Part shown: piece after piece, positions 10,544-20,754 of the stretch
How positions within the stretch are numbered: the first letter of the stretch is position 1
Layout of the letters: every line of letters starts with the position of its first letter
Origin: Phoma sp. XZ068
Taxonomy: Eukaryota > Ascomycota > Dothideomycetes > Pleosporales > Didymellaceae
DNA length: 64,000 nucleotides
Assembly (NCBI GenBank): GCA_004835665.1
Contig: RBKR01000015.1
Coordinates: 806,001-870,000 of the forward strand
Reading direction: 5' to 3'
Program-made: the position numbers and the translations under genes
The notes under the pieces: generated by a model
The model's database searches: none
Seen by the model: the letters and a program-made list of their open reading frames with translations, nothing else
Told to the model about the DNA's origin: nothing

Positions 10544-12560
10544 GGGACAATGAAGATTCGGTCGCATCGAGGCTGTCCGATGACGGTCGTGTGCGTCGGC
10601 TTGACGGTAGGTCAAGGTTAAGAGATACATTAGCGATAGCGATGGCACTGTTGTTGAATAATGTCGAGTCTTTTCGTAGAGTCTGTCAAGGCAGACAACT
10701 AGACACCACGCGCCGCTATCCGTCGTCACTAAATGCAGTACCCTCAATATTGTCAGTCGTTCGTTGTTTGCCGCAGCTGAGCTTCACGCCAGGCCCAGTC
10801 ACTCGACTTTTGTTGTTGCTGCCGTTCCTCGCCGAGAGTCGTCTGGTGCGGAGACCCCATTACAATTCAAGCATTGCAGCTTCAATGGTACGTAAGTCCA
10901 GTTCAAACTGCCGCGTCGATTAAGCTATCATAATAGGTATGGCAGTGGCTGTAGGTTGCGAGCTTGATCATTAGCAAGCGGTTGACTCACTGTGGTGCCC
11001 TTTAGGATGACCGAATCACCTTCTATCAGTGCAGGCAGTCAGGTTCTGCTCAGGTTGAGGTCGAAAGAGTTGAGCCTACCCTGCATGGTGCCGAAGGTAC
11101 TAAGAGCTGATAGCGATAGGCTCATTGGCGATGCAGCGCTCATTGGCGTGCCGCGGCTCAGTGGCGAAACGTTCCGCGGAGCACCTTTGGCATGACTTGA
11201 TCGTGAGAAGCCAGGATCAGAGTTGGAGAGCTGTTTAGGGTGGGGAAAGATCGGACCTTCCTGAGTTGAAGGAGGAACCACCACCACCCTTAGTCGAAAG
11301 AAAAGCTCGTTGTCGCATTTCCCTCACTTCTTTAGACCGGCACAACCGGGCACAAGCAACGCTTTGACAAGCATGTCTGTCTCCTGGTTGGCATCTGGGG
11401 CATGCAGCAAGCCCTCGATCCCGACAGGCTGGTACCGAAGTAATCTTCTGCGAGCAATGGCGCGTTTTTGTCATTCGACAACAGAGCTAGCAGACGTTTC
11501 ACCTCGCTGGTAGGTGCTATATTCAAGCTGTCGATCAACTGGAGCTTGAGAAGTGCTGACATTGCATGCCTAAAGCGAAGCGGCCTCACCTTCAGCGACA
11601 TCGTGACAGACTATCATCCTGTCACGGAGAAGCGCCTTGCTCCGACGTTGAGCTATAAAACACCACAGTCGAATGGGGCTTAGAGTACCCACTCTTTACA
11701 GGTTCCGACTGAGATGGCTGGGAAAAGCGCGTGCATCGGGGAGGCGGTAGGCCGCCTCGTGCGCATGCGCTAAGACGCACACGATGAAGGGGGGCCTCGG
11801 CGGCACCTGCTCGTACTGTCCATCGTCCACGTCCATAGGAAGTCTTACAATGAGCATTGGGCAGTCAAAAACTCTGCGCATCCATTTCAAGCGGGGAAGG
11901 TGCCAGTGCATACTCCAAAATTTATCGTTGGCGCGAGTCACGATCAGTCTGCCTGGACGAGCAGCATGGAAGCTATTATCTGTCGTCACCGCAAATAGGC
12001 GAACAGGGACAATAACTTAAAACAAAAGTAAGCATTCCAGAAGTCCCAGGCATCCTGGATTTGTCCAGCATCGCTACCTAAATGACATGCATCCTCGGTG
12101 TAATACGATACAACCCTGTCTACGCTAGCAGTAATCTACATAACAAGCTGAACTGTGGACGATCGATCTGTGCTAATGTGACGGGTAATTCTAAGACTAA
12201 CCGCGTTCCTCTAAGCACTGCTCAAGCTTGCAGTCCAAGATTGGCGGAATCTCATGTCACGGCACAACGTGTTTTTTAGGCTGTTCTCTAGATGACTACG
12301 GTTAGAAAGGTATAGCTGCCGCGGACGACATCATCTCCAATCCTTCCGCGTCGTTTACCCCTCAAATTATTCCCCGCTGTTTTTCAACGATGCTAGGTTC
12401 TGTCTACCGAAAGTTACATGCTAGCAAACTTTGGGATTTGTACCGGCGGGAAGGAAGCTTGAGGCTCCGGGTTGAATTGGGAAACGGCCGCAATGGCTAT
12501 ATTACAAATATCCACGGTTGCCACCCATAAGCAAGAGTGCTGTAACTGTTTCTCTACAAC
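10544..12560. other. Intergenic stretch, possible gene relic near 11.0-11.6 kb
   Basis: About 2 kb with no gene I can support. On the minus strand, between roughly 11601 and 11039, two frames have protein-like composition: a Leu-rich segment containing SEVKRLLALLSND, then a Ser/Pro-rich segment. They lie in different frames with no obvious intron joining them, so this could be a decayed gene or chance. Confidence 0.4.
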
Positions 12561-13686
12561 ATGGTTTCCTCAATGCTGCTGCAATTGCTTGCTACTGCTC
12601 TGGCTTTTGCCCCTGTGCAAGCAGGACATCCAGCTCAAGCATGGAAGCAGGGAAAATTTAAGACCTTGGTGACTTTCGGGGACTCGTATACAGATGAGAA
12701 TCGCCTTGGGTACTTCACCCAAAACAACTACACAGCACCGCCAGTTGGATGGGAACAGCCAGTGGTTCGTAACACCTAGCCCAAAGCTATGATTTTATGT
12801 TAACAACCAGCAGGGTCTTTCAACTTCCTCAGGTGGCCTCTCTTGGGCGCGCTATGCCAGCATCTACTCTTCAGCAAAGCTTTATAACTACGCCGTATCA
12901 GGCGCCGTATGCTCTAATAAGGTCACCCCACGCAATCTCACGCCCACGTTCCTCTTCCCAGATATTGAAGGCTACGAACTCCCTGCCTTCATCGCAGACT
13001 CCAAGTACATCCAGCCCACCACGGGAAAACCATTCTTCACCGGCGCGCAGGATTCAACAGCCTACGCAATTTGGATCGGCACAAACGATCTCGGAAACAA
13101 CGCCTTCCTCGACAACTCGCAGCGCCCTGGCAAGACCGTCGCGGATTACATTGATTGCGTCTACAACACGATCGACGGCCTCTACAAGAACGGCGGCCGC
13201 TACTTTGTTCTGCTGAGCCTTGCTCCACTTGACCTTCTTCCCCAATACCAGCTTCCCTCTCAAGGCGGTCTCGACGCAACACAATTCTGGCCCGCCAACG
13301 GCCGCAACCAGACCGATGTTCACTACCGCATGCAGAACACCGTTGCAGCTCTGAACGATGTATACGAATACCGCACGCCTTTCGTCGCCGAAATCTCAAA
13401 GAAGTACCCAGGCATCAAAATGGCGAACTTCAACGTCAATGGCTTGATGACGGATATCCACTCCAACCCGGCTCAGTACCTCAATGGCACTGCGCCACTT
13501 AATGTAACGGGAACAAGCAAGACATGTGCCATTGTTAGCGGAAAGAATTGTACGGTGAATGCTAGTCCGGATAGCTTCATGTGGTTTGATGCGCTGCACC
13601 CGGGCGAACAGACCTCGAGGGTGGTTGCGAGGGAGTTCGTCAATGTAATCAGCGGAAAGGGCAAGTGGGGAACATACTGGGGTTGA
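12561..13686 (+). CDS. Secreted CE16-type SGNH/GDSL esterase
   Basis: Two exons (12561-12764, 12814-13686; 49-nt intron with donor GTTCGT) give 358 residues. Residues 1 to about 21 form a signal peptide (Met-Val-Ser-Ser followed by a Leu/Ala-rich core). The mature protein has the catalytic block TFGDSYTDENR with nucleophile Ser42, an AVSGAVC segment, WIGTNDLG (block III Asn) and DALHPG with Asp327 and His330 completing the triad. This block order is that of carbohydrate esterase family 16, exo-acting acetyl esterases that clean acetylated xylo-oligosaccharides during plant cell-wall decay. Several N-glycosylation sequons lie in the last third (NGT, NVT, NCT, NAS), fitting secretion. It stands alone with no other cell-wall enzymes nearby. 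The exact substrate is inferred from the family. Confidence 0.92.
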
Positions 13687-14484
13687 AAAGACAATTCCAC
13701 GCATCGCCGATCTGACGCTGAGCGCGTGTATCTGAAATATGCATAGCTCGTGGATTCTTTTCGATATCGATATAGTTAGCGCTTGCTCCAACACACGGAA
13801 AGCTCTTCCAACATGTCTCACATTGGTACCATGTGTGAGATCAACAATGCCTTGACCATGGGTATAACTCCCTGTAGTGCGTGCTAAGTCCTCGGACTTT
13901 CTGTCGGCACGCACTTTGGCAAATCACCGGACTTGGCATCTACCATCTAGCGACCATATGCTCCAAAGCTAACGACCCCTTGCAACCATCTCAAGATGGC
14001 ATCATCGTCGACAGATATGGCCTCACTTGTTTATCAAGCATCCCAGCCAGCTATGCGATCTGCTGCTGTATTTCCCACTTTGCGGGCGATACATGCAGAC
14101 CCGCTTGCCACGTAGAGCTCTCATGACACAGTGATCAGCGGTCCTCAAAGTGCAGGTGATTTGATCAGGGGCTACACAGGGTAAGAGCCCAAGCACGCAC
14201 ACTTCGCGGCCTCTGGTCATTTGCAGGAAGAGCGAAGACACCGTGCATGAAGGAGAGCAAAGGAGAATCAGATTGATTTGTTTGCTGGCAGGATCGTCGA
14301 CCAACACCTAATCTGTGCTCTTTGCTGTGGACTGGGATGCTATCACACCTTGTCAGAGGCTGACAATTTTGGAACCCTAGATAAATATGAACTGTCTTCG
14401 TGGTACACAGAAAGCTCTGTGAACATGACCATAGGTTTGTGTCCAAATAGACCCTGAAAATCATGAAAATCAAAAGACATGCAC
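13687..14484. other. Convergent 3' region, nothing recognised
   Basis: The 3' ends of the CE16 esterase and the double-psi-barrel gene face each other here. Frames are short and overlapping. No repeat, RNA gene or conserved motif was seen. Confidence 0.5.
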
Positions 14485-15303
14485 TTATGATAGCCAGGCC
14501 CAAGTCATCGTCACTCGTCCCAGGTCGTGATCTGCCATTTTGTCGAACATCGCAGGGCTAACATCAAGATCAGTAGGCTGACAGCCAGTACCTATCGTGT
14601 ATGAGCAACAGAATCGAAAGCAATTGGTGTCCCCACGTACATCTGTCAACGACTTTTACGTCGATGCTGACCTGTCTGCCTGTGCGCTCATCTACTCGCG
14701 TCGCCCTGATCTTTCGCCCGCACAATGGGTTTTGATTTGGATCGCTGCCAGTCTGTACTGCATCGAACACATAGTGTGACACAGCGACGATAGCATCATT
14801 ATTCCCAGAATCGATACCGCATGCGCCAAGGCCTGGTCCGTAGTAGGTCAAGTCTCCGGTGTGGTGGTCTGTGTTATTTGGCAGGGGCAGGTTTTGAGTT
14901 CTGGGTTCGTTGTCAGCACAAAGAGTGGGTCAGGCTCCTGGTGCATTACTCACTTCGACTTATTCGATAGTCCCACCGCCAAACCAATAACCAGTGCCAG
15001 TACACAAGCAAATGCAACAAGGAGCGCGATAAGGAAGGTTCGGCGACTGCGGCCGAGGTATCGTCTGTGCGGTGGGAGCAGGCGGTCAAAGCGGTCTGAT
15101 ATTGTCCACGTTAGACCAGCGCCAGCACCAGTGCCTAGGTGCATATGCCTCCTCTTGCTCTGGCCCTCTTCAAGTGCTTCCCATGTTGTTGGTTCGTTGC
15201 TCGTGCCAAACTCTTTCAGAAGCGCCGGCGGTGGCTCTTCCACCTCTCTTTTCGGCAGTTCCTTCCTTGCTATCTCCTTCCTAGGTATCATTGGCACGCT
15301 CAT
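14485..15303 (-). CDS. Type II membrane protein with C-terminal RlpA-like double-psi beta-barrel
   Basis: Three exons (transcript order 15303-14954, 14900-14641, 14591-14485) give 238 residues. The N-terminal ~85 residues are hydrophilic, with Pro/Glu then Arg/His-rich stretches. Residues about 89-112 form a strong single transmembrane segment preceded by arginines, which predicts an N-in, C-out topology. After a short linker, residues ~135-238 form a double-psi beta-barrel of the RlpA/expansin/barwin type. Landmarks are TYYGPGLGACG, a central cysteine in PLCG, VKVVDRC followed by TGCQPTDLDVS, and a final RVTMTWAWL strand. The third exon is only 107 nt but supplies the conserved CQPTDLD block, so the splice is well supported. 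Secreted relatives act at the fungal surface or in plant interaction; a membrane-anchored version may act at the cell wall. No catalytic activity can be claimed. Confidence 0.9.
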
Positions 15304-15763
15304 TGTGATATATATGGTGTGTATTACGCTATATTGTGGGTATATGTACGGGGTATCGTAAAGGAGAATTGTTGAAAGGTCATGACAGGTCAATTAACAA
15401 TAAAGAGTGGACGTCTGAGCCATCGCGCCGCAGACAAAGTCGTAGATTTAGTGATTGAGGGTCGACATGTAAGGTGGAGTAAGAGAGTTGTTGTGGAGAA
15501 TTAGGGGGTCAAAGCCCGCGCTAGTGCATGTGCCGCGGCAGCAACGTGGAACTTGCCGCACTCTGACCTCACCACCACACTTTCTCTACAGTGACTTCTA
15601 CTCTCTTTTTCGGGTTTTGGGCCTCCTTCCCAAGCTCTTCGCCTGTATATCTCTCCGGAAGGCATCTCCAACCTCGCGCGACCTCTTCTTCAGCCCTGAG
15701 ACGACGAACAAACCTCCGAATCTAGCCGCCGAAGTCGCCATCTGACGCCCTAGTGTCCTCAAC
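15304..15763. promoter_or_regulatory. Bidirectional promoter region between the double-psi-barrel gene and the CUE gene
   Basis: The two start codons diverge with 460 bp between them. A TATATAT tract lies about 10 bp from the leftward start codon, and pyrimidine-rich tracts precede the rightward start, as in fungal promoters and leaders. No specific regulator site was recognised. Confidence 0.5.
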
Positions 15764-16373
15764 ATGGCAGAACAGAGTATCAACATACCACAGGTCATCG
15801 TATTTGCTGTGGTCGCATTCCTTGTATATCGGTGGTACTCTAGCAAGCCCTCTACAAATGGCACGCGACCAGTTGCAAACCGCTCGGTGCGGATAAACCT
15901 TGCCCAAGTCGACACGGTAGCGCAAATGTTTCCACAACTGAGCAGGAGAGACATTGCATGGGATTTGCAAAGAAATGGTGGGAATGCTGCAGCTACCACC
16001 GAGAGAGTGCTGAGTGGGAGATCTCTGGAGAGCGTGAGTTCTGACTAGTCTAAGGTGTTGAGCAGTATGCTAACGAGCGCAGGCACCAGCATCATTCCAG
16101 CTACCTACTGCTCCCCCACAAATTGCGCCTACACGACCAGTCGCGGGGATCGCAAAGCCATCTCACCCCGATCTGATCACACGATACAACCTGTCCTCGA
16201 AGCTGAGACAGTCAACCGAGCCATCAGAAGAGAAGTCCAAGACGAAAGCTTGGAGCGCGGACCGAAACGAACGACAGTCGAACCTACAGAGGAAGAGGGA
16301 GGAAATGATCCTGGCTGCAAGGAGGAAGATGGAAGAGAAGGAGAGAGCAAGCGCTTCAGGCGCTGCAGCGTAG
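15764..16373 (+). CDS. ER-anchored CUE-domain protein, Cue1-like ERAD factor
   Basis: Two exons (15764-16033, 16083-16373) give 186 residues. An N-terminal transmembrane segment (about residues 9-25) is followed by a CUE domain (about 47-90) with the MFPQLSRRDI and DLQRNGGNAAATTE motifs that bind ubiquitin. The C-terminal half ends in a basic helix (KAWSADRNERQ, then LQRKREEMILAARRKMEEK) that matches the layout of the Ubc7-binding region of Cue1. In yeast, Cue1 anchors the E2 enzyme Ubc7 at the ER membrane and stimulates it for ER-associated degradation. The order TM, CUE, basic helix and the short length support orthology. What cannot be seen is direct evidence for Ubc7 binding. Its 3' end converges on the EXPERA gene, 126 bp away. 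Confidence 0.85.
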
Positions 16374-16499
16374 CGCGGTACATGCAGCTATGGAGACAAT
16401 TCCGAGTACATATTGGTGGCAGTGTACTTTAGAAGAACACGCCTCATCTCCTCGTCACATCGGACCCCTCGATCGCACCATTCCTAGCGTCCGACTTCC

Positions 16500-17217
16500 T
16501 CAAAGCTTCTTCTTCGTAACAGGCACCAAATCCTTCTGCCTCGCAATCCACTGATCCAACCTCGCATAACAATCCAGCGTCATAAAGATTCCCAGCGCCA
16601 AGTATCCGCCGTACATGCCACCCAACCCACTCAAACCCCTCTGCTCCGGCTTCAACTCATCCCAGCTCCACATCTCAGCCAGACAAACGAGCGTCGTGAT
16701 GCTTGTCTCCATACCAAAGACCAACAGGGCTAATGGAATTCGGGGATCGTTGCGCACTAGCGCAGGGATGGCCCAAAGTGTGAGCGGGAGGTGGTAAACT
16801 AGTTCCAGGAAGGTAAGGGTGGAGAACCAGGCTGGCGGGTTGTAGAAGAAACGATCGCCGTAGGTGGCGACGTACCAGTCGCGTAGTGAGCCCATCCAGA
16901 GGGGTTTGATGTTAATGGGATAGTAGGAGGTGAGGTCGAATGCTGCGGTTGTGTTAGTACAAGGAGGGTAAATAATACATGTCGCAATCATCGTCATACA
17001 ATTTGACATCAAGACCCAAAAATACTAAATCTAAGCAAGTAAAGATTGATTCCCAAATGTTGAGCATTGCTCGTACACGTGCATATTATCAAAATGCAAG
17101 TGAAGCAGACTGCAAAGAAAAAGGAAGAGTGTGCTTACCCAACATCACCGGTAGGTGCGTGATGAAAAAGATCAAGTAGATCAGGTCCCTCTTCCTCGTG
17201 AAAATCGAGTCAGCCAT
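16500..17217 (-). CDS. TMEM97/EXPERA-domain ER membrane protein
   Basis: Two exons (17217-17139, then 16942-16500) give 173 residues. The short first exon ends in the first helix (DLIYLIFFITHLPVML). Four hydrophobic segments and the DLTSYYP and PPAWF loops are those of the EXPERA family that includes TMEM97 (sigma-2 receptor) and sterol isomerase relatives, usually involved in sterol or lipid handling at the ER. The C-terminus is KKKL, which fits the KKxx dilysine ER-retrieval signal. The final exon starts in phase 1 and the acceptor CCGCAG is strong. No catalytic residues of the EBP sterol isomerase can be assigned with confidence, so a TMEM97-like role is preferred. Confidence 0.85.
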
Positions 17218-18313
17218 CTTGATGCCCGTGGATCGATGCTTCAAAGTGTTGTCTTGTTGTAGTGTTGATGGTGGAAAGGAGAGAATGGCAGGTACGCTTG
17301 CCGAACGCGCAATAGCGCGTTCGCCAGGCTTGTTGGTACGTGCATCGTGGCTTCCTTCACCATCATTACAGTAACAACCTCGATCTCAACTTCATAATGT
17401 TGATTTGGAGGCACCTAAAACTTGTTCTGCTGATCTTGCCTCGATGGTTATGCGCTCCTCTATGGTGGCAAGATCCGAGTGATGGCTGGTGTCCATTCTC
17501 TCATTTCCTGTCTGAGGTTTTATGGAGCATATCGATTCGCGTCGAACACGTTGCGCCCCATCCGAGCAGGAGGTTCAAGAGTCCAAATCAGGCCGTTGTG
17601 GGGCGAGTTTTCGTGGCCTGTAGTACCAGTGCAAAGAAAATGGGATCAATTCACAATCTCACTGCTGCAGCCACCTCGACCTTTTCTGCCGTGGCAAGCG
17701 AAACGCGCGGACAGAAGTACGACATCACAGCAAGCCATCGGCATATGATGAGCGCCACGTTACCCCAGCCCATGGGTCCTTCAGAGTAGCATCGTCCTGT
17801 TGCTATGTGAAAAGCAATTCAGCCTGAATTCACCCAGCGGCTTGGCTTCAGGCAGTTGACAAACGACCATCACTGTCAGCATCACATTAGGGCGAAGCTA
17901 AGATCCGCACATTGCCCAATCATAAAAGTGAATGGCTGTGGAGTACACACGAAATGATGCTTTGTATGGCTTTTCTCGGCCTTTACTCCGAGTTCTTTTT
18001 AACCATGCGTAACTTGAGCAAAGCATCGACAATCGAGTGCACCATCACAGGCCCAGTAAGCGAACATCAGGATCGTCAAACGGTCGCCTTAAAACATGTG
18101 CCCGATATGCTGCAAAGATGTGAGGCCCCTCACGACCAGGGTGCTGGCTAATGTGCCGACGGGCTGCAGGTTAACTATGCAGCATCAGCATACAAAGAGC
18201 TGGGGTCGTCTGCAATAAGCTTTATACCTCCGTAGATCTGGGGTGCAACGAGTCAACCCTTTCTTCATTCTTCGTTCTTGTTTCGTCAAATCTTCAGTTC
18301 ATCAACTTTCATC
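17218..18313. other. Divergent intergenic region, upstream of the sugar transporter
   Basis: About 1.1 kb between divergent start codons. An open frame of 149 codons at 17340-17789 has no family-like features and is not annotated. The right end holds a TTTATA element at about 18221 and two CTGGGG motifs described separately. Confidence 0.5.
18200..18243 (+). promoter_or_regulatory. Two CTGGGG motifs, possible CreA (carbon catabolite repression) sites
   Basis: CTGGGG occurs at 18200-18205 and 18238-18243 in the same orientation, 115 and 71 bp upstream of the sugar-transporter start codon, flanking a TTTATA element. It matches the CreA consensus SYGGRG. The motif is short and common by chance; only the spacing and the sugar-transporter context make it plausible. 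Confidence 0.3.
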
Positions 18314-20233
18314 ATGGGAGGCGGAGGTGCAGCACCAGTCGGCTTCGATGCCGCACTTGAGAGACGTCAGGCCCTTATGGGCAAAAGTGGTCCTGGAGCT
18401 CTGGTCAAGAATTTCAAGGTCTTCCGCATTGCTTTATTCGCCTGTCTGGGAGGAGTTCTTTACGGATATAACCAGGGCATGTTCTCTGGTATCCTGGCCA
18501 TGCCATCTTTCGGAAAACGTATGACAACATCTCCTCAAGACTGCTGCCTTTTCTGTGTGCTGATCAAAAACTTGCAGAGACTGACGGATACATTGATAAC
18601 TCGACACAAAAAGGCTGGCTTACGGCCATTCTCGAGCTTGGTGCTTGGTTTGGAGCTGTCATGTCAGGGTTCCTCGCTGAGACTCTTTCTCGAAAGTACG
18701 GCATCTTGGCCGCCACTGGTGTCTTCATCCTTGGTGTTGTCATTCAGATAACAGCGATTGCCGGCGGACACAACGAGATTCTTGCGGGACGATTCATTAC
18801 GTGAGTCATTATTCCCTGTTTGCGCTCAAAGCAACCTAGAGGACTTTGCTAATATCCAACAGAGGTATCGGTGTTGGTACTCTATCATGTATTGTACCTA
18901 TGTACAACTCCGAATGTGCTCCCCCGTAAGTGCGACTAGTCTCAAAAATGGACCATCATTGACAAAGCGATAGTGAGGTTCGAGGCGCTCTTGTTGCTGG
19001 CCAGCAACTAGCTATTACCTTTGGCATTATGATTTCCTTCTGGATCAACTACGGAACCAATTACATCGGCGGAACTACCTTAGAGACCCAGTCTAACGCT
19101 GCATGGCTCGTACCCATCTGTATCCAGCTCGTCCCTGCTGCGGTTCTTTTCGTTGGCATGATCTGGATGCCGTTCTCGCCTAGGTGGCTCGTCCACCATG
19201 GCCGTGAAGCGGAGGCGCGAAGCACCCTCGCGAACCTCCGTGATCTCCCTGAAGACCACGAGTTGATCGAACTAGAATTCCTCGAGATCAAGGCCCAGTC
19301 GATGTTCGAGAAGCGTAGCATCGCTGAAAAATTCCCTCATCTTGCAGAGTTGACAGCCTGGAATACCTTCAAACTCCAATTTGTAGCCATAGGTTCACTC
19401 TTCAGGACCAAGGCCATGTTTAAGCGCGTTGTCGTAGCCACAGTCACCATGTTTTTCCAGCAATGGTCCGGTATTAACGCAGTTCTCTACTATGCGCCGT
19501 CCATCTTCAGTCAGCTCGGTCTGACCGGTAACACCACATCCCTGCTCGCGACAGGTGTTGTCGGAATTGTCATGTTCATCGCCACCAGTACGTTTGCTAT
19601 CCTTTCCCCTAGCAATAGCCATACTAACTGCATCCAGTTCCTGCTGTGCTCTATATCGATCGCGTTGGCCGCAAGCCCGTGCTCGCCATCGGTGCCATCG
19701 GTATGGGTGTCTCGCACATAATCATTGCCATAATCCTGGCCAAGAACATCGACAACTTCCACAACGCCAAAGGCGCAGGTTGGGCTGCAGTTGTCATGGT
19801 TTGGCTCTTTGTTATCCACTTCGGCTACTCCTGGGGCCCATGCGCGTGGATCTTGATCGCCGAGATCTGGCCCATAAGCACACGTCCATACGGTACTGCG
19901 CTCGGCGGTTCCAGTAACTGGATGAACAATTTTATCATTGGGCAGATTACTCCCGACCTTCTTGAGAAGATCACATACGGCACGTACATTCTGTTCGGCC
20001 TGTTGACGTTTGTGGGATCGGCATTTATCTGGTTCTTTGTACCGGAGACGAAGCGCTTGAGTCTGGAGGAGATGGATATCATCTTCGGCAGCGAGGGCAC
20101 GGCGCAGAAGGATCAGGAGAGGATGGCTGAGATCAACCAAGAGATTGGGCTCGCTGCCATTATGGCCGGCGGTAGCCAGGTGCATAGGGATGAGATGTTT
20201 GTAGGTGACGAGAAGGGATACAGCCATGTGTGA
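18314..20233 (+). CDS. MFS hexose-type sugar transporter
   Basis: Five exons (18314-18518, 18578-18800, 18863-18925, 18974-19587, 19638-20233) give 566 residues with phases closing. The sugar-porter signatures are present: LGGVLYGYNQGMFSG in helix 1, AGRFITGIGVG, the central loop with WLVHHGREAEA, FFQQWSGINAVLYYAP in helix 7, DRVGRKP after helix 8 and PETKRLSLEEMD after helix 12. QQxSGIN in helix 7 is the sugar-contact motif of hexose transporters. The third exon is only 63 nt. The C-terminal tail is hydrophilic, about 60 residues. Substrate (glucose, other hexose or pentose) cannot be told from sequence. It is transcribed away from the EXPERA gene and converges with HRQ1. Confidence 0.95.
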
Positions 20234-20754
20234 AGATTCGCATGTTGGACGTCGGAGACTTGCCAGGGTATGAGTGTTTAAAGTGGCCCAAATCGTCAGG
20301 ATATCACAGATTGATAGTGACAGTATGAAATGTCTTCTCGGATTTCCCGGCTATTGCTCATACGTCCGCCTTCATGATGCAATGTTGTTGTTACTAAGAT
20401 TTCACCACCGTTCTTCACCAGTTTTATTTCACCAATATATCCATTGTATCAGAACATGTTACTGCTCATTATACCTCGGTCGTCCAGTAGCATTGCTTGA
20501 TGTGCTCGTCTGCATTAAGTACAGTTCAGAGACGGGACAAACTAGCTTGGCAGCCCCGAAAGACGCATTTAGGATAAGTGAGGCATGGATACCTCGATTC
20601 GTTGGACTTAGCTTTTTTGCTCATGTCGTCACATCTTTGTACGTCAAATAGACGGTTGATAAACAAGCATCAAATCAAAGTCAAAATCGAGAGAAAGGTT
20701 AACGAGTGCTAGAGAAGATATCAATAATGTGGCGTTGCATCGTACATTTACCGA
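20234..20754. other. Convergent 3' region, nothing recognised
   Basis: The 3' ends of the sugar transporter and HRQ1 face each other here. The sequence is AT-richer than the flanking exons, as expected for 3' untranslated and intergenic DNA. No feature was seen. Confidence 0.5.

Noticed and set aside
17340..17789. 149-codon plus-strand frame upstream of the sugar transporter
   Set aside because: No domain, no signal, composition unlike the neighbouring genes; no codon-use support.
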